This document shows positions 7,519-12,958 of a DNA stretch of 12,958 nt, piece by piece. The translations under genes and the position numbers were made by a program. Under the pieces are notes generated by a model. That model was not told the origin of the DNA. It ran no database searches and saw only the letters and a list, made by a program, of their open reading frames with translations. Origin of the DNA: Flammeovirgaceae bacterium UBA4659 (lineage in GTDB: Bacteria; Bacteroidota; Bacteroidia; Cytophagales; Cyclobacteriaceae); assembly GCA_002405445.1 (NCBI GenBank), contig DHLV01000173.1:1-12958 (forward strand). Direction: 5' to 3'. Positions within the stretch are counted from its first letter, which is position 1. Each line of letters begins with the position of its first letter.

Positions 7519-7739
7519 GCTACTAGGTTCAGTGAGTACTCGAATGTGTCAGTTTCTTCAGGAATTTCTTCGCCCCGGGCTTTCAGTTCTTCAATATAGA
7601 CTTCAATAGCTTCCGTGGCTCTTGCCACTGCCTCTTCTAAAGTATCGCCCTCTGTGATACAGCCAGGCAAAGCAGGAACTGTAACGGTAAATCCTCCTTC
7701 GAGCGCTTTTTGTAAATGAAGTTTATAGGTCAGATTCAT
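7515..7739 (-). CDS. hicB: HicB-family antitoxin, short form
   Basis: A 74-residue HicB-type protein with the partial RNase-H-like fold: 'YKLHLQKALEGGFTVTVPALPGCITEGDTLEEAVARATEAIEVYIEEL' holds the classic F-x-V-x-x-P-x-L-P-G-C-x-T-x-G-D-T-x-E-E-A pattern. It ends after the fold and has no C-terminal ribbon-helix-helix or helix-turn-helix domain, which longer HicB proteins use to bind their operator. The gene order is antitoxin first, then toxin, with a TTGA stop-start overlap. The start ATG is fixed by a TATCTTTG promoter box ending five bases upstream. HicB normally neutralises HicA; here its partner is frameshifted, so it is probably an orphan. It might still neutralise HicA toxins from other loci, which is inference. 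Confidence 0.9.
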   Translation of the reverse strand: MNLTYKLHLQKALEGGFTVTVPALPGCITEGDTLEEAVARATEAIEVYIEELKARGEEIPEETDTFEYSLNLVA

Positions 7740-7744
7740 TAAAA

Positions 7745-7752
7745 CAAAGATA
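7745..7752 (-). promoter_or_regulatory. Promoter -7 box of hicBA (TATCTTTG)
   Basis: On the minus strand TATCTTTG is a perfect TAnnTTTG match, separated from the hicB ATG by five bases, so the transcript is predicted to have little or no leader. Confidence 0.65.
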
Positions 7753-7762
7753 AAAAAGATTT

Positions 7763-7774
7763 ACTATCGATAGT
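7763..7774. promoter_or_regulatory. Palindrome ACTATCGATAGT, candidate hicBA operator
   Basis: A perfect 12-base palindrome ten bases upstream of the hicBA -7 box, where a repressor would block the polymerase. Toxin-antitoxin loci are usually autoregulated at such sites. The short HicB here has no obvious DNA-binding domain, so the binder is uncertain. Confidence 0.4.
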
Positions 7775-7780
7775 GTACGT

Positions 7781-7823
7781 CTGAAATTGAAAGAAATTCA
7801 AGGGGTGATTTTGCCGAGCGTTT
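7781..7823. repeat. 43-bp direct repeat, right copy, flanking hicBA
   Basis: The partner of 7255-7297 (39 of 43 bases identical, same orientation). It begins six bases beyond the candidate operator, so the two copies enclose exactly the hicBA genes plus their promoter region. Confidence 0.8.
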
Positions 7824-7924
7824 AACCGTGGGCTATCGCTGGCCTATGTCAGTCTCATGGATGAAAACGAGCGTCTCATTAATAAATTATTTGTGTAATT
7901 TTACTTACATCAAAACAAAGGGAA

Positions 7925-8365
7925 ATGAAAAGAAATTCACTATTATTCATCGCTGCAGTCGCCTGCTCGGTGACTTCTTGCACTACCTACCTTATTCCGG
8001 TCAGCAGTTTTAGAGAACAGTTTGCTGGTATTGACTCAACAAGTTTGAGGGAAGTAACCGTCAAAGGCCCCGGGCTCAGTCGATTCGAGTACAAGGCAAA
8101 TCCAATAACGATCATTGACTGTGTGGACAAAGAAAATAAACCCGCTCAATTAAAAAATAGCCCTTCTATCGAAATGCGGGTGACCTATGGCAAGAAGAAT
8201 AGACGAGCGATATTTTATTTTGATAGAGTTTATGTTAGCCAACGCTCATTGGTGGGAGTTCAGTCAAGGCTCATCAGTTCGATTAAAAAGAAAATACCCC
8301 TTGACAGCATAACAAAAATTGAAGTGCAAGATGGCCAAAAGAAATTCTCATATGTAGACCGGTAA
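7925..8365 (+). CDS. Small lipoprotein of unknown function
   Basis: A 146-residue protein with a lipoprotein signal peptide: MKRN, a hydrophobic core (SLLFIAAVACS), and the lipobox V16-T-S-C19, so Cys19 should be acylated and the mature protein membrane-anchored in the cell envelope. The remaining ~127 residues look beta-rich ('MRVTYGKKNRRAIFYFDRVYVSQ') and end in basic and polar residues. I do not recognise the family. The start has an AAAGGG about four bases before the ATG, the nearest thing to a Shine-Dalgarno site in this window, plus a near-consensus ATTATTTG at 7884-7891. It lies downstream of the hicBA right repeat and upstream of a methyltransferase with its own promoter, so it is probably transcribed alone. 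Confidence 0.75.
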   Translation: MKRNSLLFIAAVACSVTSCTTYLIPVSSFREQFAGIDSTSLREVTVKGPGLSRFEYKANPITIIDCVDKENKPAQLKNSPSIEMRVTYGKKNRRAIFYFDRVYVSQRSLVGVQSRLISSIKKKIPLDSITKIEVQDGQKKFSYVDR

Positions 8366-8420
8366 AATCCCTTTGGCCGTAAGAAGCAAATATTGTAGTC
8401 ATCACTTCTTACATAACCAC

Positions 8421-8428
8421 TATCTTTG
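8421..8428 (+). promoter_or_regulatory. Promoter -7 box of the methyltransferase gene (TATCTTTG)
   Basis: A perfect TAnnTTTG match, followed by five bases (CCCCA) and the ATG at 8434. It shows the same tight geometry as hicB and higB, implying a leaderless transcript. No -33 element at normal spacing is obvious. Confidence 0.65.
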
Positions 8429-8433
8429 CCCCA

Positions 8434-9204
8434 ATGAAAAAAATTATCGCGTGGGTTATCCGCTTTGTGCCGCGGAAGTATTTGCAACGGTTGAGTGGAG
8501 TGGGTTTAAAAGTATTAGGTGTTTTTTATTCCGGTAAGAACGTAGAGTGCCCGATCTGCAATCATCAATATCGTTCGTTTTTGCCGTATGGCCGAATCAA
8601 CCCTCGCCCTAACGCACTTTGCCCCAATTGCCTCTGCTTAGAGCGCCATCGCTTGATTTGGCTGTACCTGCGCGACAAAACGAATTTCTTTTCCGCAAAA
8701 CTGAAAGTATTGCACATTGCACCGGAGCCGTGTTTTATGAAACCCTTTGAAAAGCAACATGGCGAAGGCTACATCACAGCGGATATTGAATCTCCGTTGG
8801 CCAAAGTAAAGATGGACATCCATCAAATTCCGTTTGGAGAAAATCATTTTGATGCCGTATTGTGCAACCACGTACTCGAGCATGTGGAAGATGATATCAA
8901 AGCTATGGGCGAAATCAGGCGCGTGCTCAAGCCCGGAGGTTGGGCTATTTTACAAGTGCCTTTTTTTCATCCCATTCCAGAAGTGACATTTGAAGATAAC
9001 TCCATCACCGACCCACGCGCCCGCGAAAAAGCCTTCGGCCAAGATGACCACGTGCGCAAGTTTGGAAAAGACTATTCCGAAAGAATAGAACAAGCTGGAC
9101 TCCTGGCAGAACCGAGCATATTCGCGAGCGACCTCACGGAAGAAAAGGCAAAGTATTTTGGCGTAGAGCGCAAAGAGGTTTTGTATGTGGGGAAGAAAGG
9201 TTGA
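8434..9204 (+). CDS. Zinc-ribbon class I SAM-dependent methyltransferase
   Basis: A 256-residue protein. Residues 39-66 form a zinc ribbon (C39-P-I-C42 ... C63-P-N-C66) with an 'LERHRLIW' helix after it. A Methyltransf_11-type domain follows: motif I is the diverged 'KVLHIAPEP' (about 91-99; the usual glycine-rich loop is largely replaced), then an acidic strand end 'YITADIES', 'MDIHQIPFGENHFDAVLCNHVLEHVED' (about 127-153) and 'RVLKPGGWAILQVPFF' (about 163-178). The zinc ribbon plus H-I-A-P-E-P form is a recurrent bacterial family often near glycan or cell-envelope genes, but the acceptor is not known. Its ATG is fixed by a TATCTTTG box five bases upstream. The SAH it makes would be recycled by AhcY, but the two genes are not linked. 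Confidence 0.88.
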   Translation: MKKIIAWVIRFVPRKYLQRLSGVGLKVLGVFYSGKNVECPICNHQYRSFLPYGRINPRPNALCPNCLCLERHRLIWLYLRDKTNFFSAKLKVLHIAPEPCFMKPFEKQHGEGYITADIESPLAKVKMDIHQIPFGENHFDAVLCNHVLEHVEDDIKAMGEIRRVLKPGGWAILQVPFFHPIPEVTFEDNSITDPRAREKAFGQDDHVRKFGKDYSERIEQAGLLAEPSIFASDLTEEKAKYFGVERKEVLYVGKKG

Positions 9205-9353
9205 ATGATGTCAAGATTTAAGACCAGAAATAAACCGTGACTTTGATACCGTATGTTTGGAGAATTGATGCATCTCAGCAAGGTTGGAAGAAAATGTTTT
9301 ATCTTAACCAACTTGATTCTTTAAAAAGATGAAAACGTCAGAAGACATATCCG

Positions 9354-11384
9354 TTATCTGGTATAAAACATCTCCCCAATCTTCTCCACATCAAACAAAA
9401 CTCCTTCTTGTGAATTGGCCAAGAAAGCAATAACCATGTCATCGTCTGGGTAGATGATTAAATAAGAACTGCTGCTCAACATATCACCTGAATGGTACCA
9501 AATGCGATGGCCATTATTATCCTTGCCAATGTACCAACCCATTCCATAGTCAGTTACCTTATTCGATGAAGTAAATTGTGTTTCAAATAGCTTTTTGGTC
9601 AGCGTGGGATTGAGCGTATTACCATACAATAATTCATTGCCAAATTTTACTAAATCCTCGGCAGTTGATAAAAGACCACCGCCTGGGTACTTGTAGCTAA
9701 AATCACCATAGTTATTCTCTTCTCCCATGGCGTCATAAAACTTACTTCTTTCGGAAATGTTTTTGGTATTGTCATCACCAACCGTATTTATCATTGCCAT
9801 TGGCTTCCAAATATGTTCCTGCATGTAATCCAAATAGTTTTGGCCGCTCGCGCCTTCAATCACGGCTCCAATCAAATTCCAACCAAATGTAGAATAGTGG
9901 AATTGCGAGCCTGGCTTAAACAGCAAGCTATCATTTTTAAAAATCTCGATGGCTTGGGTGGCCGTTTCATAATGTTCGGTACGAACTAAGTCGGTCAAGT
10001 CATTTTGGTGGTAATCTCGAATACCAGCCAAGTGCCCAGCCAGTTGGCGAGTAGTAAATGAATATTTCTTCAACGGAAATGAAGGAATGTATTTTTGTAT
10101 AAGCGCATCCAAATCCAATTTATTTTCAGATAACAGTTTTATCAGCGCGGCCGAGGTTAGTGATTTTGAAACGCTATTGATGCGAAAGCGAGTGGTGGGT
10201 GTTACGGGCAGTTTGTTTTCAACGTCAGCAAATCCAAAACCTCGCGATAGTTTTATTTTGCCTTTGACGCTTACGCAAAGCTGCAAACCACTTACGTTTG
10301 ATTCGCCCAAAAAATCGTTGCAAGCTTGTATGGCGGAACATGCCGCACTGCTTTCTTGGCAAGGCTTTTCTGGCGCGATAGTGGAAACTGCTTGTGATGT
10401 TGGAGGTTGGTTGCTCACCGTTACAGTGGCAGCTAAAATCCCCCGAACTTTTTCCCACTTGTCAAAACTTGTGTTTCGAGTAAAGCAGCTATATAATTTG
10501 CTGGCCGATTCGCCTGGAGCTATTCCAATAAATGTTCCGGGCAGGTCAATACCACTCATCCCTAGTCGTTGCCGCACTTGCTTTTTACCCTCAAAGACAA
10601 CCGTGTCAACGCGTAACCGGTCGGGGTGCTTTTTGATAAAATCTTGGTAGCCTTTTGCCACCCGGTCTCTATCGGTTTTGGTTAGAATTTGCTCAAAGGC
10701 GATAAAGAAAGGTTTTTGGATTAGATACTGAAATTCAGAAAGATCAAACGTCAACCATCCATTTCGCATGGTCGATTCAACCACCACGCTTTTGTTCAAA
10801 AGGTCAGCATCAGGGCATTTTGTAAGGCTATCAACTGAATACAGGCGAACGCGCATTTTGAAGGATGATAAATTGTTTCTAAAAATCCGGATACTCGCAC
10901 TTTGTAAGTAAACTGGAAATGAAAAGCTTTTTTGTACGGGATTTTTGTTTTCAATCAAGAGAGCCGTTGCCGAACCTGCATAAATCGTGTCGGTTTCAAG
11001 TGTTCCCCCTCGCGATTTTCGATTTCCCAATTCAAACGTTTTGTTCTTTTCCTTTTTTGATGTGATAGTAACTTCATTCAACTGTGTGACGTGTTCTTTC
11101 AAGTAAACGACTACATCTTTTTCTAAGATTGATTGAATCGGGATACTCCTTTTGCCATATCCGATTGCTGAAAAACGCAGTGTATCTTCCAAGTGGAGTG
11201 TGGGCACTTGTAGCGAGAACGAGCCATCTTCGTTCGAAATAGTGCCAATGCCAGTGTTTGCAATTCCAATATTGGCGTAGGCAATCGGCTTTTTGTCAGC
11301 TTGATTGACCACTTTTCCATGTAGGGCGGTTTGAGAATACCCAAGTTGAATGGTAACAAGTAGAGCGAGTGCAATTTTGTGCAT
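9354..11384 (-). CDS. Secreted CarboxypepD_reg-like / serine hydrolase (beta-lactamase fold) fusion
   Basis: A 676-residue exported protein. After a signal peptide (MHKIALALLVTIQLGYSQ) comes a carboxypeptidase-regulatory-like beta domain (about 20-97: 'LHGKVVNQADKKPIAYANIG', then 'TISNEDGSFSLQVP'), as found at the N-terminus of TonB-dependent receptors. Residues about 105-320 are a beta-rich region I cannot assign ('SASIRIFRNNLSSFKMRVRLY', 'GWLTFDLSEFQY'). A Ser/Thr/Pro linker with several Cys (about 323-355) leads to the hydrolase domain (about 356-676): S404-V-S-K407 is the S-x-x-K motif, Y497-S-T499 replaces the usual Y-x-N, and H631-S-G633 is the third motif. The substrate is unknown; the family includes esterases and peptidases acting on D-residues. 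The front domain may aid folding or anchoring. No clear promoter box; probably transcribed alone. Confidence 0.88.
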   Translation of the reverse strand: MHKIALALLVTIQLGYSQTALHGKVVNQADKKPIAYANIGIANTGIGTISNEDGSFSLQVPTLHLEDTLRFSAIGYGKRSIPIQSILEKDVVVYLKEHVTQLNEVTITSKKEKNKTFELGNRKSRGGTLETDTIYAGSATALLIENKNPVQKSFSFPVYLQSASIRIFRNNLSSFKMRVRLYSVDSLTKCPDADLLNKSVVVESTMRNGWLTFDLSEFQYLIQKPFFIAFEQILTKTDRDRVAKGYQDFIKKHPDRLRVDTVVFEGKKQVRQRLGMSGIDLPGTFIGIAPGESASKLYSCFTRNTSFDKWEKVRGILAATVTVSNQPPTSQAVSTIAPEKPCQESSAACSAIQACNDFLGESNVSGLQLCVSVKGKIKLSRGFGFADVENKLPVTPTTRFRINSVSKSLTSAALIKLLSENKLDLDALIQKYIPSFPLKKYSFTTRQLAGHLAGIRDYHQNDLTDLVRTEHYETATQAIEIFKNDSLLFKPGSQFHYSTFGWNLIGAVIEGASGQNYLDYMQEHIWKPMAMINTVGDDNTKNISERSKFYDAMGEENNYGDFSYKYPGGGLLSTAEDLVKFGNELLYGNTLNPTLTKKLFETQFTSSNKVTDYGMGWYIGKDNNGHRIWYHSGDMLSSSSYLIIYPDDDMVIAFLANSQEGVLFDVEKIGEMFYTR

Positions 11385-11451
11385 CTTGATTTTATTTTTG
11401 TAGATGCAGTGTTTACATTAATAGTTCTAACTACTACACAAAGAAGATACG

Positions 11452-11811
11452 CTAATAGGCTTGAATCAATACCTCGGCAGGAATATTCAAAACTTCATTC
11501 AGTTTGCGAATCATGGCCAAACTAAGTTTTCTCTTGCCTGATAGTATTTCTGACTTACGGGAACGGTGACCGAGGATTTCAGATAGTTCGCTCTCCGTCA
11601 TTCCTTTTTGCTCTAATCTAAATTTTATTGCCTCGATCGGCTTGGGCTTTGGCATTGGGAAATGAACGTTCTCATATTCTTTCACCAAAACGGAAAGAAC
11701 TTCCAACTCATCCGATTCGGGCGAATTGGCTTTCAGATTTTTTTGCATTAATGTATAAATCCGACTTAAAGCGGCTTCATACTGTACACTGTTTTTAATG
11801 GGCTTTATCAT
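11452..11811 (-). CDS. higA: HigA-type antitoxin with an XRE helix-turn-helix
   Basis: A 119-residue protein. The N-terminal ~50 residues are helical (MIKPIKNSVQYEAALSRIY). A Pro/Lys hinge ('FPMPKPKPIE', 51-60) leads to an XRE-type helix-turn-helix (about 57-115): 'AIKFRLEQKGMTESELSEILG', then 'RSRKSEILSGKRKLSLAMIRKL'. This N-terminal extension plus hinge is typical of antitoxins paired with HigB of the RelE superfamily. They bind the toxin and repress their own operon. It overlaps the end of the broken higB frame by 17 bases and is transcribed after it from the promoter at 12112-12119. The antitoxin looks intact while the toxin has a premature stop, so it may now serve only as a repressor, which is inference. 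Confidence 0.9.
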   Translation of the reverse strand: MIKPIKNSVQYEAALSRIYTLMQKNLKANSPESDELEVLSVLVKEYENVHFPMPKPKPIEAIKFRLEQKGMTESELSEILGHRSRKSEILSGKRKLSLAMIRKLNEVLNIPAEVLIQAY

Positions 11812-12106
11812 AACTTGCTCTTCTTGCGTCTATCTTGTCATATTGCTTATGCGTGCCAAATCAAACAATAAAAACTATTTTTAACCGATACTCAATATCA
11901 ACAATCAATCGAAATGAGTTTCCATGGATATTGAACACCACTCTTTTCTCGGACAGTATCGATGCATGGTGATATTGGCTTCTTAGTTCATTGGGGTTAC
12001 TCCACTCTGCCTTTTCAGCTTCTTCATACCAAGAAAGAACGGATTGTTTTGCCTGAGGATATTCTCGTATATAGTTCTTAAGCGTTTTTACCGCGATTAC
12101 CCGCAT
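11795..12106 (-). pseudogene. higB: higB RelE-like mRNA-interferase toxin, interrupted by an in-frame TGA
   Basis: The start MRVIAVKTLKNYIREYP and the body 'ASILSEKRVVFNIHGNSFRLIVD' are typical of HigB toxins, ribosome-dependent mRNA nucleases. After ...LKIVFIV a TGA (11861-11863) stops translation at 81 residues. In the same frame the family C-terminus goes on as FGTHKQYDKIDARR and ends at a TAA (11795-11797); full length would be about 103 residues. Homologues usually have a Trp or Phe near the TGA (the R-W-F-G-T-H type), so TGG to TGA is the likely change. The lost G-T-H-x-x-Y-D segment is conserved and probably needed for activity. TGA is an ordinary stop in four other genes here, so recoding as Trp is unlikely. 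The start is fixed by a TATCTTTG box five bases upstream; a longer start at 12181 would run through the mdh terminator. Confidence 0.83.
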
Positions 12107-12111
12107 GGGCG

Positions 12112-12119
12112 CAAAGATA
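12112..12119 (-). promoter_or_regulatory. Promoter -7 box of higBA (TATCTTTG)
   Basis: A perfect TAnnTTTG match on the minus strand, five bases (CGCCC) before the higB ATG at 12106. It supplies higBA with a promoter downstream of the mdh terminator. Confidence 0.65.
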
Positions 12120-12128
12120 GCAAATGTT

Positions 12129-12139
12129 ACCAAATTGGT
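12129..12139. promoter_or_regulatory. Inverted repeat ACCAA-A-TTGGT, candidate higBA operator
   Basis: Two five-base arms around one base, nine bases upstream of the higBA -7 box. HigA carries an XRE helix-turn-helix and is expected to repress its own operon at such a site. The placement mirrors the palindrome upstream of hicBA. Confidence 0.45.
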
Positions 12140-12157
12140 TACGCATGCTTTTAAATG

Positions 12158-12180
12158 AAAAATGCCCGCTTTCGCAGGCA
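12158..12180 (-). terminator. Intrinsic terminator of mdh
   Basis: On the minus strand TGCCTGC-GAAA-GCGGGCA (12180-12163) is a seven-base-pair stem with one G-T pair and a GAAA tetraloop, followed by five T (12162-12158). It lies 38 bases past the mdh stop and separates mdh from higBA. Confidence 0.88.
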
Positions 12181-12217
12181 CTTTAAAATTTGAAATATTA
12201 AATTCTAAATCTGAAAT

Positions 12218-12958
12218 CTACTTTCCTAGCTTATCTAACACGTCCATTACTTCTTGCACGTGTTGACGGCTTGTTTCCAGCAACGCTTTTTCTTCGCTGT
12301 TCAAATCCAGTTCAATCACTTTTTCGATACCGTTCTTTCCTAAGATAACAGGAACGCCTAAGTAGCAATTTTTAATTCCGTATTCGCCATCCAACTGCAT
12401 ACATACCGGCAACACCCTGCGCTGATCCTTTACAATCGCTTCCACCATTTGTGCAGCGGCCGAGCCTGGAGCATACCAAGCAGAAGTACCCATCAGTTTC
12501 ACCAACTCGCCACCGCCTACTTTGGTGCGCTCAATGATTGCGTTTAGTTTGTCTTTGGCAATCAACTCTGTAACTGGAATGCCGCCTACCGTTGTGTAAC
12601 GAGGCAGTGGCACCATGGTGTCGCCATGGCCGCCCAATAGCATCGCTTGAATATCTTTTGGCGACACGTTCAATGCTTCAGCTAAAAAAGCTCTGTATCG
12701 CGCAGTGTCCAAAATACCGGCCATACCCATTACTCGCGTGCGCGGCAATTTTGAAGTAATGTGTGCCTGGTACGTCATTACATCCAGCGGGTTGGATACC
12801 ACAATAATGATCGCATTGGGCGAATGCTTCACCACGTTTTCAGTAACTGATTTTACGATGCCTGCGTTCGTCCCGATCAAATCATCGCGGGTCATACCCG
12901 GTTTGCGAGGCAGCCCCGAGGTAATCACCACTACTTCTGAGTTGGCGGTCTTGGTGTA
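12218..12958 (-). CDS. mdh: Malate dehydrogenase, LDH-like type (5' end beyond the window)
   Basis: The C-terminal 246 residues of an NAD-dependent malate dehydrogenase, the TCA-cycle enzyme that interconverts malate and oxaloacetate in the cytoplasm. The frame is open to the right edge and continues as YTKTANSEV before VVITSGLPRKPG, so the N-terminal NAD-binding strand and glycine loop (about 65 residues) are missing from view. Visible landmarks are 'GLPRKPGMTRDDLIGTN' (mobile loop with the substrate-binding arginines), 'IIVVSNPLDVMTYQ', 'MGMAGILDTARYR' and 'LGGHGDTMVPL' with the catalytic His. The R-K-P-G-M loop is that of malate rather than lactate dehydrogenase. The gene ends MDVLDKLGK and is followed by a strong terminator. 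Confidence 0.95.
   Translation of the reverse strand, partial: YTKTANSEVVVITSGLPRKPGMTRDDLIGTNAGIVKSVTENVVKHSPNAIIIVVSNPLDVMTYQAHITSKLPRTRVMGMAGILDTARYRAFLAEALNVSPKDIQAMLLGGHGDTMVPLPRYTTVGGIPVTELIAKDKLNAIIERTKVGGGELVKLMGTSAWYAPGSAAAQMVEAIVKDQRRVLPVCMQLDGEYGIKNCYLGVPVILGKNGIEKVIELDLNSEEKALLETSRQHVQEVMDVLDKLGK

Noticed and set aside
9205..9353. Terminator or small gene between the converging methyltransferase and hydrolase genes
   Set aside because: I found no stem followed by a T-run on either strand and no convincing short ORF.
10087..10650. 187-codon plus-strand ORF opposite the large serine hydrolase
   Set aside because: It is antisense to a well-supported coding region and has no protein-like pattern, start signal or family motif.
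12107..12181. Longer N-terminus for HigB from 12181
   Set aside because: The codons would be the mdh terminator hairpin and the higB promoter. MRVIAVKTL at 12106 is the family start.

Overview
The window looks like a piece of a Bacteroidota chromosome, most likely from a Cytophagales-type lineage. The evidence is: TAnnTTTG promoter -7 boxes instead of sigma-70 boxes, few Shine-Dalgarno sites, a CarboxypepD_reg-like domain on a secreted protein, secreted DinB-like and serine-hydrolase (beta-lactamase fold) proteins, and a short N-terminal propeptide on HslV. TGA is used as a normal stop. No rRNA, tRNA, CRISPR array or transposase was seen.

Layout. Left part (1-1690): a small SH3-like ORF that may be a gene remnant, a secreted DinB-fold protein with a TTG start, a featureless gap, and a small three-helix membrane protein. 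Centre-left (1744-4751): a dense patch of nested palindromes, then ahcY (S-adenosylhomocysteine hydrolase) with its own promoter and a clear terminator, then a secreted serine hydrolase. Centre (4801-7113, minus strand): pdhC (pyruvate dehydrogenase E2, two lipoyl domains) followed by hslV (peptidase of the HslVU protease). An intrinsic terminator sits between them and its U-tract abuts the hslV start codon. Next (7170-7823): an imperfect palindromic repeat and a hicB-hicA toxin-antitoxin locus tightly bracketed by a 43-bp direct repeat; the toxin gene hicA carries a +1 frameshift. Then, on the plus strand, a lipoprotein of unknown function and a zinc-ribbon SAM methyltransferase. Right part (9354-12958, minus strand): a large secreted protein fusing a CarboxypepD_reg-like domain, an unassigned beta-rich region and a serine-hydrolase domain; a higB-higA toxin-antitoxin locus whose toxin gene carries an in-frame TGA; an mdh terminator; and the 3' part of mdh (malate dehydrogenase).

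How it fits together. The metabolic genes (ahcY, pdhC, mdh, hslV) are ordinary chromosomal housekeeping genes, each apparently its own unit or loosely linked. Two observations stand out. (1) Both toxin-antitoxin modules have kept an intact antitoxin while the toxin is broken, by a frameshift in hicA and a nonsense codon in higB; both have a palindrome 9-10 nt upstream of the -7 box. (2) Four genes (1235+, 7739-, 8434+, 12106-) have a perfect TAnnTTTG box ending only 5-6 nt before the ATG, which predicts leaderless or nearly leaderless transcripts. I do not see a clearly new defence or biosynthetic system. The most unusual material is the decayed toxin loci, the repeat-bracketed hicBA cassette and the palindromic intergenic elements.
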